Positions 1 to 9,032 of a stretch of 64,000 bases of DNA are shown in pieces. Both the position numbers and the translations under genes were made by a program. Each line of letters begins with the position of its first letter. Position 1 is the stretch's first letter. The notes beneath the pieces were generated by a model. The model was not told the origin of the DNA. It was given only the letters and a program-made list of their open reading frames with translations, and made no database searches. Where the stretch lies: positions 3,534,001 to 3,598,000 of the forward strand of contig NZ_JADWYI010000001.1 of NCBI RefSeq assembly GCF_016904885.1, given 5' to 3'. The stretch comes from Archangium primigenium (lineage in GTDB: Bacteria; Myxococcota; Myxococcia; Myxococcales; Myxococcaceae).

Positions 1-1463
1 TGGAGGGACGCGGTGTCGGTGTTGGAGGGGGTGTCGCGCTTGCGCGCCACGGGGGGCTTGGGGACATGGGTCCCGGGCTCTTGCTTGGGGGCCGCGGTCC
101 GAGGGGGCGGCGCGGCGGCGAGGGTCTCGGTGGGCGAGAGAGGGTCTTCGCGCGGGGGGGCCTGGACGGGCGGGGCCACCTTCGGCGGCTCGGGACGCGC
201 GGCGGTCTCGGGGGGCGGGGCGGCGGGGGCCGTGCGGGGCAGGGGTTGGAGCGCGCCGAGAGAGGCCGGGGGAGGTGTCTCGCGGTGCAGGAACAGGAGC
301 AGGGCACCCACCAACGCGGCGCCCACCCCCAAGGCGGGAACGAGCCCGCGAGGCCACTCGGTGGCGGGTTGCTCGGCGGTGGTCACATGCGCTTCGTCTG
401 GAGCCGGTGAGGCAGCGCGAGGCGCGGGGGTGGCCTTGAGCCCTCGCGGCTCGGTCCGGCCCTGGCGCCACAGTGACAGCTCCTCGAGGAAGGATTTGGG
501 GACGTGGACCTCCCGGCCCTCGGCCTCCAGGTCCTCGCGGAAGAGCTCCTGCAGCAGGTACGACACCGACATGGAGGAGAAGCGCGGCGCGGAGGTGTAG
601 AGGAAGCCCGCGAGCGCGTCGCCAAAGGCGTGGCAGGACTCGAAGCGCTCGTCGGCATCCACCGCGAGCGCGCGCATGACGATGTCGTCCAGCTCCTCGG
701 GCACCTCCGGGTTGAGCTCCCGGGGCGAGGGGAAGGCCCCATCCACGATCTTCGGCATCGCCGTGTACGCGGGGCCGGAGACGGGCAGCTTGCCGCACAG
801 CAACTCGTAGAGCACGACGCCCGTGGCCCACACGTCCGTGCGCGCGTCCACCTCCTCACCCCGGGCCTGCTCCGGCGAGAAGAAGAGGTACTTGCCCTTC
901 ACCACGCCGGGCTCCGTCTGGAAGTTGCGCAGGGCGCGGGCCTTGGCGATGCCGAAGTCCACGATCTTGACCTGGCCCTCGTAGCTCAGCAGCACGTTGT
1001 CCGGGGAGATGTCCCGGTGGACGATGCCCAGGGGCACGCCCTTGTCGTCCCGGCGCGTGTGCGCGTAGTGCAGGCCCCGGCACATCTCCAGCGCGATGAA
1101 GACCGCGAGGGCCGTGGGGATGCCCTGCAGCCCCGTCTTGAGGGCGCGCTTCATCACCCGGTGCAGGGGCTGGCCGTCCACGAACTCCATGGCGAGGAAG
1201 AACTCGCCGTCCGCCCGGCCGAAGTCGAAGACCTGGGCGATGTTGCCGTGCGAGAGCGTGGCGGAGATGCGCGCCTCGCTGATGAACATGGCGATGAAGG
1301 AGTCGTCGTTGGCGTACTCGGTCAACACCTTCTTGATGAGCACGGGCTTGGTGACGCCGGCGGCCCCCAGCAGCCGGGCCCGCCAGGTCTCGGCCATGCC
1401 GCCCCGGCCGAGCTTGGACACCATCTCGTACCGGCCGAATCGTTCCCGCGTCGATTGCTCCAT
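1..1463 (-). CDS. Ser/Thr protein kinase, membrane-anchored (3' end beyond window)
   Basis: Hanks-type protein kinase, read on the minus strand from an ATG at 1463; the frame is still open at base 1, so the C-terminus is missing. Visible motifs are the glycine loop GRGGMAE (about residues 19-25), the ATP-binding Lys in VLIKK (about 44), the catalytic loop HRDISPDN (149-156), DFG (169-171) and SPEQARG in place of APE. The catalytic residues are intact. After the kinase domain comes a Pro/Ala-rich linker and one membrane helix (roughly residues 368-388), then a Pro-rich probably periplasmic tail. The ISPDN form of the catalytic loop and the single helix are common in myxobacterial kinases. Its substrate cannot be inferred. 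It diverges from the OmpA-like gene across 300 bp. Confidence 0.93.
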   Translation of the reverse strand, partial: MEQSTRERFGRYEMVSKLGRGGMAETWRARLLGAAGVTKPVLIKKVLTEYANDDSFIAMFISEARISATLSHGNIAQVFDFGRADGEFFLAMEFVDGQPLHRVMKRALKTGLQGIPTALAVFIALEMCRGLHYAHTRRDDKGVPLGIVHRDISPDNVLLSYEGQVKIVDFGIAKARALRNFQTEPGVVKGKYLFFSPEQARGEEVDARTDVWATGVVLYELLCGKLPVSGPAYTAMPKIVDGAFPSPRELNPEVPEELDDIVMRALAVDADERFESCHAFGDALAGFLYTSAPRFSSMSVSYLLQELFREDLEAEGREVHVPKSFLEELSLWRQGRTEPRGLKATPAPRAASPAPDEAHVTTAEQPATEWPRGLVPALGVGAALVGALLLFLHRETPPPASLGALQPLPRTAPAAPPPETAARPEPPKVAPPVQAPPREDPLSPTETLAAAPPPRTAAPKQEPGTHVPKPPVARKRDTPSNTDTASL

Positions 1464-1763
1464 GTCGGGCGCATCCTACCCGCAACGTGGGTGACCTTCC
1501 CAACCCACCCCCGCGGGTCGGCCGGGCCTCTCCGCGCCTCGGGCCGGGCCCCTTCTGGCTTCGAGTGCACTGAAATCCTCCACCCAGCGCCCTCTTGCCC
1601 GTGGGGGAAATGGTTGGCTGCGAGGCGAATGAGAGGGGCTGGGGTGGAATTCCGCTGTGCTCGTCCTGGCTTCGTGCCACCTTCGCGGCGCTTGAGCCGC
1701 GTTGGTGCCAGCCGAGGCGGGGGCTCGGTGGGCCCCAATGCCTCCTCTCCCCCGGAGACATCC
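1464..1763. other. Divergent intergenic region, 300 bp
   Basis: Non-coding gap between the kinase and the OmpA-like gene, so it should hold promoters for both strands. No clear -35/-10 pair, palindrome or terminator was recognised. The only clear signal is a ribosome binding site, GGAG at 1754-1757, six bases before the OmpA-like ATG. Confidence 0.4.
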
Positions 1764-3380
1764 ATGAGTCACGCGAAGCCTTGCTCCGCGAGGCATCTGA
1801 CAGGACACCTGCGTCTGGCCACCGTGGTGGCCCTGCTGTTCGCCCCGGCCTCGTTCGCCCAACCCTCGGGCCTGCCCTCCTTCGAGTTGGAGCGCCTGGA
1901 GCTCAACCCCAACGGGAAGGGCTCGCTGGTGCTGGGCACGGGCGACCTGCTGCCCCAGGGTGGCTACCGTGTCTCGCTGGCCGGGCACTACCAGCGCAAT
2001 CCGCTGGTGTTCTACCTGGACGGCTCGCGCGTGGGCGCGCTGGTGTCCGACCGTGTCACGGCGCACCTGCTGCTGGCCTGGGCGCCCCTGCGCTGGCTCG
2101 AAGTGAATGCCCAGTTGCCCCTGGTGGCCTGGCAGCGCGGAGACGACCTGACGGCCCAGCGCCTGGGCCGCCCCGCCACGACGGGCCTGGGCACGCCGGT
2201 GGTGGCCGCGCGGGTGGGGCTGCTCTCGCAGGTGCGGGACGCGCCCCTGGACCTGGCCCTGGAATTGGGTGCGGGCCTGCCGTTGGGCAGCGCGGACACG
2301 CTGTCGCGCGACACGCCCCTGCGGCTGTCGCCCAAGGTGATGGCGGGCCGCCGCTTCGGCCGGTGGCGCGCGGGCGCGGAGGCGGGCGTCCTGCTGCGCT
2401 CCTCCGTGCTGCTCAACGAGGATGGCAACATCCAGGACGAGCCGGGCTCGGAGTTGCGCCTGGGCGTGGGCGTGGCCTCCACGGGGCCTCGGCTGCGCGG
2501 TGAGCTCAACGTCCGGGGCGCGGTGCCGCTGTCCCGGCAGGGGGGCTCCGTGGAGGTGCTCGCCGGTCTGCGCCTGCCCGTCAACGAGACCACCGAGGTC
2601 TACGCCCTGGGCGGTCCGGGCTTCGGCTCGACGCCGGGCACGCCCCTGTTCCGGGTGCTGCTGGGCGTGGCCTTCGGACGCACGGATCTGGCGTCGGACC
2701 TGGCGCGCCTGGACGACGACGGCGACGGCATCCGCAACGGCGAGGACGCCTGCCCGTACGAGGCGGGTCCGGCGTCGCGTCAGGGCTGCCCGCTGAAGGA
2801 TCAGGATGGCGATGGCGTGGAGGACGCACAGGACGCCTGCCCGACGCAGGCCGGCCCGGCGGAGCGCGGCGGCTGCCCGCTGAAGGATCAGGACGGGGAC
2901 GAGGTGGCGGACGACCTGGACAACTGCCCCACCGAGAAGGGCCTTCCGAGCAATCAGGGCTGCCCGGCGCAGGAGCCCCAGTTCGTGGTCATCACCAAGG
3001 ACAAGATCGAGATCAAGGAGTCGGTCTTCTTCGCCACCAACGAGGCTATCATCCAGGAGCGCTCCTTCACGATGCTGGACCAGCTCGCGCGGGTCATCCA
3101 GCGGCACCCGGAGATCAAGGCGATCGTCGTGGAGGGCCACTCGGACACGCAGGGCAACGCCGAGGCCAACCGCAAGCTGTCGCTCGCGCGGGCGCGCTCG
3201 GTGAAGACGTACCTGGAGGGCAAGGGCGTGGAGGGCTCGCGCCTGGAGGCCAAGGGCTACGGCCCCGACCGGCCCATCGCCACCAATGACACCCCCGAGG
3301 GTCGCGCGGCCAACCGCCGCGTGGAGTTCACCATCATCACGGCGCCCCAGGGCGCGCCGGAAAGGAAGCCGGGCTCATGA
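1764..3380 (+). CDS. OmpA-family outer membrane protein with calcium-binding (TSP3) repeats
   Basis: Exported outer-membrane protein of 538 residues. The start is the ATG at 1764 because it has a GGAG ribosome binding site and opens a signal peptide ending near SFAQP; the longer open frame upstream is antisense to the kinase. Order: signal peptide (1-30), a barrel-like region (about 35-310), Asp-rich thrombospondin type 3 repeats of the form DxDGDG with paired cysteines (about 315-395), and a C-terminal OmpA domain (about 410-530) with the peptidoglycan-binding signature around GHSDTQGNAEANRKLSLARA. By family knowledge it links the outer membrane to the cell wall; the barrel's role is unknown. 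Its stop overlaps the next ATG by 4 bp, so the two are probably co-transcribed. Confidence 0.9.
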   Translation: MSHAKPCSARHLTGHLRLATVVALLFAPASFAQPSGLPSFELERLELNPNGKGSLVLGTGDLLPQGGYRVSLAGHYQRNPLVFYLDGSRVGALVSDRVTAHLLLAWAPLRWLEVNAQLPLVAWQRGDDLTAQRLGRPATTGLGTPVVAARVGLLSQVRDAPLDLALELGAGLPLGSADTLSRDTPLRLSPKVMAGRRFGRWRAGAEAGVLLRSSVLLNEDGNIQDEPGSELRLGVGVASTGPRLRGELNVRGAVPLSRQGGSVEVLAGLRLPVNETTEVYALGGPGFGSTPGTPLFRVLLGVAFGRTDLASDLARLDDDGDGIRNGEDACPYEAGPASRQGCPLKDQDGDGVEDAQDACPTQAGPAERGGCPLKDQDGDEVADDLDNCPTEKGLPSNQGCPAQEPQFVVITKDKIEIKESVFFATNEAIIQERSFTMLDQLARVIQRHPEIKAIVVEGHSDTQGNAEANRKLSLARARSVKTYLEGKGVEGSRLEAKGYGPDRPIATNDTPEGRAANRRVEFTIITAPQGAPERKPGS

Positions 3381-5401
3381 GGACTCCATTCACGCGGAAG
3401 GGGCTGCCCCTGGTGGGCCTGCTCGTGCTGGGCTCGACCGGCGCGAGCGCGGGGCCGGACACCGTGGGCGTGGGCTCGGGGCGCAATGGCGCGCTCACCG
3501 TGTCCGCCAACGGCACCCTCGTCAACGCCTACGCGCCGCTGACGGCGCCCGTGGCGCGCAAGGCGCTCGCCCTGCCGGTGGGCCCCTGCGTGGGCAACGT
3601 GAGCGGCGCCTGTTTCGCCGAGGGTGACCTGGTGCTCGTCTTCCAGACCACGGGCCTCACGCCCCCGCCCGTGTCGGGAGACCGCGCGGCGCTCGAGCTG
3701 AGCGCCTCCGCCGTGGGGCGCTGGGAGTTCGCCCGGGTCACCGCGGTGACGCCCACGTCCCTGGGGCTCTCCGTGCCGCTCGTGCGGGACTACCCGGTCG
3801 CGGGCACCCAGGTCATCCGGGTGCCGGAGTACACCACCGTCACCGTCGCCGCGGGCGCGAGTATCACCGCCTCGCCCTGGAACGGTGGCCTGGGCGGCGT
3901 GGTGGCGTTGCTCGCCACGGGCACCGTGGAGAACCAGGGCACCATCTCCGCGGACATCGCCGGCTTCCGGGGCGGCCAGTACGTGGCCAAGGATCTGTCC
4001 GCGCGCGGCTGCTCGGGGCTGGATGAGGGCGCGGCCGGAGGCGCCCAGAAGGGCGAGGGCCTCGCGGGACCGGATCGCTACGGCTCCACCCAGACGGGGC
4101 GGGGCAACGTGGCCAACGGCGCGGGCGGCGCGGTGTGCTTCCGCTCGGGCGGTGGGGGTGGCGGCAACGGGGGCGAGGGCGGGCAGGGCGGCCGCACGGA
4201 CGCCACGGATGGTTCCCGCGACGTGGGCGGTCTGGGCGGCGCGGCGCTCGTCGCGGACCCGTTGACCCAGCTGCTGTTGGGCGGTGGCGGCGGCGCGGGC
4301 CACGGCACGTCCGCCTCGGGAGTGGGCGGGGGCGTCGGAGGCGGAGCCGTCTTCCTGCGCGCCACCCAGCTCACGGGCCCGGGCTCGCTGAGCGCCTCGG
4401 GTGGCTCGGGCGGCACGGTGCAGGATGGTGGCAGTGGCGGAGGGGCGGGGGGCGCGCTCTACGTGCGCATCGTCCGCACGGCCGGGTGTGGCATCTCCAA
4501 CGCGAGCGGTGGCATTGGCAGCACCTCGTCCTCGCCGCGCGTGGGTCCGGGCGGAGGCGGAGGCGGCGGCCGGGTGCTCTTCCAATCGGAAGCTGGAGCC
4601 ACCTGTGACCTGCTCTCCACGGGCGCCTCCTCGGGGGGACAACAAGTCCCCGCGGACGGCTCCTACGGCGCCCAGGCGGGTTCCTCCAGCACGCCCACCC
4701 AGTACACCTACGGCTTCATCATCCCCGAGGCTCCCGTGGTCACCGCTCCGGCGAGCGGCCTCTACACGAACAACCCGCGGCCCCGCATCACGGGCTCCGC
4801 CCCCGTCTATCCGCAGCGCGCTCCCGCGCTCACCGAGGTCATCCTCCTCATCGACGGCGAGGAGGTGGGCCGCGTGACGACGGCCGCGGATGGCTCGTTC
4901 AGCTTCGACCTGCCCCAGGACCTGGCCGAGGGCGCGCACACGGTGCGGGCCGTCACGGCGGTGGATGCCGTGCAGAGCTTGGAGAGCAACGCCACTCCCT
5001 TCATCGTGGACATCACCCCGCCGGAGACCCAGGTGTCCGGGCCTCGGGGCGCCATCCAGGACCGCAACCCGCGCGTGGAGTACGGCGCGAACGAGGAGGG
5101 GGTGACCTACACGTGCAGCCTGGACGGCGGGGAGTTCGTCCCCTGTCCCGCCGATGGCGTCTTCGCGGACCTGCCGGATGGGCCGCACTCGGTCCAGGTC
5201 CGGGCCCGGGATCGCGCGGGCAATGAGGATCCGCGCGGCGCCACCCTGAACTTCATCGTGGCGGTGGCGGACCGCGCGCTGCTCGGGGATGGCCTTGGCT
5301 GCTCGGCCACGGGCGGTGGCGGCGCGCTCTTCGGGTTCGGCCTGAGCGCGCTCACCCTGGCCCTGCGTCGTCGGCGGCGTGAGCACATGCGGAACGGCTG
5401 A
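3377..5401 (+). CDS. AgmC-like glycine-rich cell-surface protein with Ig-like domains and MYXO-CTERM tail
   Basis: Secreted protein of 674 residues with a signal peptide ending near ASAGP. Residues about 30-450 resemble the myxobacterial proteins annotated 'adventurous gliding motility protein AgmC': a GSGRNGALTVSANGT opening, then a very Gly-rich beta region (about 210-420). Two Ig-like domains follow (about 452-545, 'APVVTAPASGLYTNNPRP' type, and 545-630 with PETQVSGP and a Cys pair). The C-terminus has the MYXO-CTERM layout: GCSATGGGG, a hydrophobic helix, then RRRRR, a signal for surface sorting. Motility involvement is inferred from the name of the relatives only. The ATGA overlap at 3377-3380 couples it to the OmpA-like gene. 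Confidence 0.85.
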   Translation: MRTPFTRKGLPLVGLLVLGSTGASAGPDTVGVGSGRNGALTVSANGTLVNAYAPLTAPVARKALALPVGPCVGNVSGACFAEGDLVLVFQTTGLTPPPVSGDRAALELSASAVGRWEFARVTAVTPTSLGLSVPLVRDYPVAGTQVIRVPEYTTVTVAAGASITASPWNGGLGGVVALLATGTVENQGTISADIAGFRGGQYVAKDLSARGCSGLDEGAAGGAQKGEGLAGPDRYGSTQTGRGNVANGAGGAVCFRSGGGGGGNGGEGGQGGRTDATDGSRDVGGLGGAALVADPLTQLLLGGGGGAGHGTSASGVGGGVGGGAVFLRATQLTGPGSLSASGGSGGTVQDGGSGGGAGGALYVRIVRTAGCGISNASGGIGSTSSSPRVGPGGGGGGGRVLFQSEAGATCDLLSTGASSGGQQVPADGSYGAQAGSSSTPTQYTYGFIIPEAPVVTAPASGLYTNNPRPRITGSAPVYPQRAPALTEVILLIDGEEVGRVTTAADGSFSFDLPQDLAEGAHTVRAVTAVDAVQSLESNATPFIVDITPPETQVSGPRGAIQDRNPRVEYGANEEGVTYTCSLDGGEFVPCPADGVFADLPDGPHSVQVRARDRAGNEDPRGATLNFIVAVADRALLGDGLGCSATGGGGALFGFGLSALTLALRRRRREHMRNG

Positions 5402-5570
5402 GCGGTTCCGTAGGTCGGCTCCATCTGGACCTTGGGCTCATGCGGCATGTGGAGAACTTCGGCTCATCTTCGCATTCGTTCTCCATTTCCGCTGGGCCCT
5501 GTTTTGAATTCGTCTTTGGACGTGATTCGCCACGAACCACTCGCTCGATGAGTTCTTCCGCGAGGGCCTG

Positions 5571-6062
5571 ATGTCAGACTCAGGAAAGTCATCCAAGGAG
5601 CTTTGGTCCTTTCTTTTTGACGAGCCCCAAAAGAAATTGAGTTCCGCATTCCCGCCTGTCTCCAAGCAAAGCCCTCAATGGAATACAAAACTCCATGTGA
5701 AGGTGAAGGGCGACGTTCCAGTCCGAGACAACTTCTCGGTCAGTGGGCAGGTTCAGGGCTTTGGCATCGTGTACAAGCCAGAGGGCGTCAATCTACGAGA
5801 AAAGCCATCGCCTGGCGCGCGAGTGCTGAAGCACCTGACTTTCAACACCCGCGTCTTCGTCGACTCAACCAGTAACGGCTGGTACTTCGTCACGACTGAT
5901 GATGGGCGATTCGGCTACTGCGTGGACACGCACATCCGCACGAACATGCCCGAGCCCCAAGCGAAAGTTCACTGGGTTCAACATGGCGATTCGGCGCTCC
6001 TGCTCTCCACCGGTACTACGGAGGCAAAGCCCAATGGGGAAACGATCACCGCTTCTACGTGA
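5571..6062 (+). CDS. N-terminal half of a split SH3/LysM pre-toxin protein
   Basis: A 163-residue frame with a bacterial SH3-like segment (about 60-125; VNLREKPSPGARVLKHL) and the beginning of a LysM-like segment (VHWVQHGDSAL, about 132-142). After DSAL the frame loses sense and stops at 6062. The sense continues one frame over: from 6002 that frame reads ALHRYYGGKAQWGNDHRFYV, the rest of a LysM-like motif. A single missing base near 5997-6002 would rejoin this half with the next feature into one protein of about 540 residues. The start at 5571 follows GAGGGCCTG. Whether the break is real or an assembly error cannot be decided from the sequence. Confidence 0.75.
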   Translation: MSDSGKSSKELWSFLFDEPQKKLSSAFPPVSKQSPQWNTKLHVKVKGDVPVRDNFSVSGQVQGFGIVYKPEGVNLREKPSPGARVLKHLTFNTRVFVDSTSNGWYFVTTDDGRFGYCVDTHIRTNMPEPQAKVHWVQHGDSALLLSTGTTEAKPNGETITAST

Positions 6063-7189
6063 ATGGCCTTTGCCATGCGAACCAGGGGGAAGGGCGACGT
6101 GGAATCTTCAAAAAGGAAACTCGCGCAGATTGGGGTACGACTCAGGTCATCGAAGGCGCGATGATCTGGATTCCCGAGGTCGCATTCCTGAAGACCTTGC
6201 GCGGCAATGTCTCGTCAGAATCCATCACTCACGAAGCATGGGAGGCGGCGAGTACGGCGGCTCAAGCGACTGTTGATTCCATGCTCGGAGCATCGGTCTT
6301 CGTGGCCGGCATCGTCCACGGCGTTCTTGAGTCTCTCTGGGATGTGTTGGTGGGGCTCAAGGATCTTGCGGTGATGATCTGGGATATCCTCGCGAGTGTG
6401 CTCACGGGGCATTTGCTCACGGACGCCCTCACGCTGTGGCGTGACTTGAGTACACTCGATTGGAAGACACTCACCCAGGGTTGGATCGAGGATTTCACCG
6501 GGAAGTGGAGTGCCGATGCGCTCATCGGTCGATGGCGCTTCCGTGGCTGGGTGATTGGCTATGCCATCATGGAAGCCCTGATGCTGTTCTTCTCGGGTGG
6601 CGTCATCCAGGGCATTAAATGGTTGGGAAAAACATCCAAGCTCACGAAGATTCTCATGGGCATGCCGCGGGTGCGGAAACTCGCCGAAGCGGTCAAGGCA
6701 AGCAATGCCTTCCAGAAGGTTCCCGCGATGCTGGGCAAGGGCGCGGCAATCGCGGAGACCGCGGCGGATGCCAAGAAGTGGATCAATCAGCTCCTCGTCA
6801 AGCCGAAATCCATCTGGGGCAAGGGGCCCGAGCAGATCGCCGACGTCTTTCGCAAAGCAGGGTATGAAGTCGCCATCGAGCCGTCGACCAAGGGCTCGAA
6901 GCTCTCCAAACAAATACGAATCAAGAAGTTCGATATTCAGAACATACAAGTTCACCCAGGCGGTGGTCGGCACGGGGGGTCCTATTATAAAATCTCTAGC
7001 TCTTCCAGGCGGGTCCTCAAAGTGGTCGACCGCGCGACCTATGTACCGACATTGGGTGAGAAGGCGATCATCATCTACGTGGACAGCGGTCTTGAAGGTT
7101 GGATGCTGCGAGCCGTCGCGGCGAATGCCGCGGAGCAGAACGGCTTCCAGGAGATTGATGCCGCTATAGAAGGTGGCGGAGTGCGATGA
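6059..7189 (+). CDS. C-terminal half of the split pre-toxin, with putative toxin domain
   Basis: The frame from 6059 gives 376 residues, but its true N-terminal part probably lies in the preceding feature across a 1-bp frameshift; the frame is already sensible from about 6002. It begins with a segment ending in WIPEVAFLKTLRG, then a hydrophobic helical module (about 65-200, with VFVAGIVHGVLESLWDVL and GWVIGYAIMEALMLFFSGG) of the kind found before variable toxin tips in myxobacterial pre-toxins. The C-terminal 110 residues (KPKSIWGKGPEQIADVFRKAGYEV ... VHPGGGRHGGSYYKIS) look like a compact toxin tip; HPGGGRHGG with YYKI is a candidate active-site cluster, but its activity is unknown. The stop overlaps the next start by 4 bp (ATGA), as expected for a toxin-immunity pair. 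Confidence 0.75.
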   Translation: MNGLCHANQGEGRRGIFKKETRADWGTTQVIEGAMIWIPEVAFLKTLRGNVSSESITHEAWEAASTAAQATVDSMLGASVFVAGIVHGVLESLWDVLVGLKDLAVMIWDILASVLTGHLLTDALTLWRDLSTLDWKTLTQGWIEDFTGKWSADALIGRWRFRGWVIGYAIMEALMLFFSGGVIQGIKWLGKTSKLTKILMGMPRVRKLAEAVKASNAFQKVPAMLGKGAAIAETAADAKKWINQLLVKPKSIWGKGPEQIADVFRKAGYEVAIEPSTKGSKLSKQIRIKKFDIQNIQVHPGGGRHGGSYYKISSSSRRVLKVVDRATYVPTLGEKAIIIYVDSGLEGWMLRAVAANAAEQNGFQEIDAAIEGGGVR

Positions 7190-7884
7190 AAAACGGGCTT
7201 GTCGTTCACGTGCATGGGGTCGCATCGCCCGAGGAGGCGGAGCAACTCGAATGGCTTGGAGTCGACCTGGTGGGAGTCGTGGTGGGGGGGCGCAAGGCGG
7301 GCCGGGTCATGGGTGGCGACGAAGCCAGCGCGATTGCGTCGCGACTCAAGCAGGCGCGCTTGTGCGTGGAATCCGTCAATGGAACGCCCGCGCTGGATGC
7401 CAAGGCCGCCAAACGGATGGGCGCCCAGGTGGTTCATGTCCCCTGGGGGACGGAAGTGTCGCGGGCCTGGCGTGAGTCACTCGCCCAGGAAGGGCTCGAA
7501 TGGGCGCTGGTGCGTGTGGCGGCCGATGAAGACGATGACCCCGCGTGGGTGAGAGGCCGCCTGGAGGAGTTGGGCGCGCCACCGCCGGCATGGGCTCAAA
7601 TGGAGATCTGTCCGTCGCTCGAGGATGGTTGGCGCATTGTCCGCGAGTCGAACGAGGACGCGCTCGATGCCCGAGATCTCGACGCAATCGCGGCGGAGAC
7701 CCCGATTCTGTTCTCCCTTCCTCTGTCCCTCGACAAAATCAGAGAAGTACGAAGGGGGTTGAGTCATGCCCGGGGCTTTTCCTTTGCGCTCGGAGATCGA
7801 CTGGGCGAGGCACCCGGGGCGCATCACTTTACTTTGGAGCAAATACGCGCACTGCTGAGTCAATTCGATGCGGCGGTCGATTGA
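7186..7884 (+). CDS. TrpF-like (beta/alpha) barrel protein, putative immunity partner
   Basis: Cytoplasmic-looking protein of 232 residues without signal peptide or membrane helix. The N-terminus (VVHVHGVASPEEAEQLEWLG, then VDLVGVVV) follows the pattern of phosphoribosylanthranilate isomerases (KICGxxxxEDA ... GADxxGFVF), and regular beta-alpha alternation continues to FSFALGD near residue 205. The usual catalytic Cys of KxCG is replaced by His-Gly, so it is probably not a working TrpF. Its ATG overlaps the toxin-like frame by 4 bp, and no tryptophan genes are nearby, which argues for a partner or immunity role. That role is inference; the fold assignment is moderate. Confidence 0.65.
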   Translation: MKNGLVVHVHGVASPEEAEQLEWLGVDLVGVVVGGRKAGRVMGGDEASAIASRLKQARLCVESVNGTPALDAKAAKRMGAQVVHVPWGTEVSRAWRESLAQEGLEWALVRVAADEDDDPAWVRGRLEELGAPPPAWAQMEICPSLEDGWRIVRESNEDALDARDLDAIAAETPILFSLPLSLDKIREVRRGLSHARGFSFALGDRLGEAPGAHHFTLEQIRALLSQFDAAVD

Positions 7885-7911
7885 CCTCGTCGTGGCCACG
7901 GGGCGCGCGAC

Positions 7912-8946
7912 TCACAGGGCTTGCAGGCGCTGGAGATAGGCCCGCAGGTCCTCGTCGCGCAGTTCCTCCTCGGTGAAGTCGATGTGGAGGGCCTTCATCA
8001 CGGCGAGGAGCTCCTTCGTCTCCTGCATCCGCGAGACCCCGAAGCCATAGGGATCTTCCACGGGCGCCTGTCCCGCCTCGGGCTGCACCAGCGCACCATT
8101 CCTGAGCAGCATGTACAGGGGCAGCGAGCCGAGCGTGCGGGACACCACCTGCTCGCCGGGCCCGAGGGGCTGGGGGAACAGCTCCTTGACGCTTTCCTTG
8201 TAGAAGAAGGTGCCCAGCACCTCGTAGGCGGGGTGCTCCGCCTTGATCTCCCCCCGCCAGCCCACGAGCCCCACCTCGGCGACCCGCGTGGCGATGCGCG
8301 CCCGGTGCCGCGAGTCCAGTGGCAGCGTCTCGGGATCCAGGCCCGTGCGCCCCTGGAGCGCCACGTAGAGCCGGCTCAGCGCCTCCAGGGACTCGTCCGG
8401 AATCTGCGAGGACCGCGAGTCCGTGGGGCGGATCTCCAGACCCTTGAGCAGGCGTTGCGCCACCCGATGCCGCTTCAGTTCCTCGGGCGGCAGGCCGACG
8501 GCGTAGGCGTGCAGCCGGGCGATGTCCTCGGGGGTGGGCGCCAGACCGTGCGTGGGCCCCGAGGGCTCCAGGACATAGGCGGCGAGCTTCTCCACGTGGC
8601 CCGGCGTCATCGCCGCGTCCAGGGCGTCGCGGACCTCTCCCCGTGCCGAGGCCTGCTCACCCCAGGTCACCACCCTCAGCCCGATGATGATGCCCGGCAC
8701 GAGCAGCGCCCCGAGGACGAGCAGCACGGTGAGCACCTTGTTCAGCCCGGGCGCGAGCCGGCCCAGGCCGAAGATCACGAGCGCGATGACCGCGGTCGTC
8801 AGCAGCACCTGGGGCCAGGGCCTCGCGTACGCGGGCGCGGAGGAGAACAGCGTGGGCAGCACCGCGATGCCGAAGGCCAACAGGACGAGGGCGATCAACT
8901 GCACGTAGAGCATGGACTTCTTCCGAGGAGGGGCCGCGTCGGGCAT
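7912..8946 (-). CDS. Conserved membrane protein of unknown function
   Basis: A 344-residue protein from the ATG at 8946 (MPDAAPPRKK); an upstream start at 9027 is possible but would overlap the divergent peptidase gene. Three hydrophobic helices lie in the first 115 residues (MLYVQLIALVLLAFGIAVLP; VLLTTAVIALVIFGLG; VLTVLLVLGALLVPGIIIGL). The remaining 230 residues form a soluble helical domain with no motif I recognise. It is convergent with the TrpF-like gene and divergent from the M20 peptidase gene. No function is proposed. Confidence 0.75.
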   Translation of the reverse strand: MPDAAPPRKKSMLYVQLIALVLLAFGIAVLPTLFSSAPAYARPWPQVLLTTAVIALVIFGLGRLAPGLNKVLTVLLVLGALLVPGIIIGLRVVTWGEQASARGEVRDALDAAMTPGHVEKLAAYVLEPSGPTHGLAPTPEDIARLHAYAVGLPPEELKRHRVAQRLLKGLEIRPTDSRSSQIPDESLEALSRLYVALQGRTGLDPETLPLDSRHRARIATRVAEVGLVGWRGEIKAEHPAYEVLGTFFYKESVKELFPQPLGPGEQVVSRTLGSLPLYMLLRNGALVQPEAGQAPVEDPYGFGVSRMQETKELLAVMKALHIDFTEEELRDEDLRAYLQRLQAL

Positions 8947-9032
8947 GGGGCTCGTCGTACTACGGTGGACGCTCCGGCGGGGAATCCACCCCCGGATGAC
9001 TTCTCCGAAGCGCTGGGGTGCAATCATGCGCC

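Noticed and set aside
504-1763. N-terminal extension of the OmpA-like frame by 420 residues
   Set aside because: This part is antisense to the kinase, and the ATG at 1764 has a ribosome binding site and signal peptide.
7186-7884. Functional tryptophan biosynthesis gene trpF
   Set aside because: The catalytic KxCG pattern is altered and no trp genes are adjacent; toxin coupling fits better.
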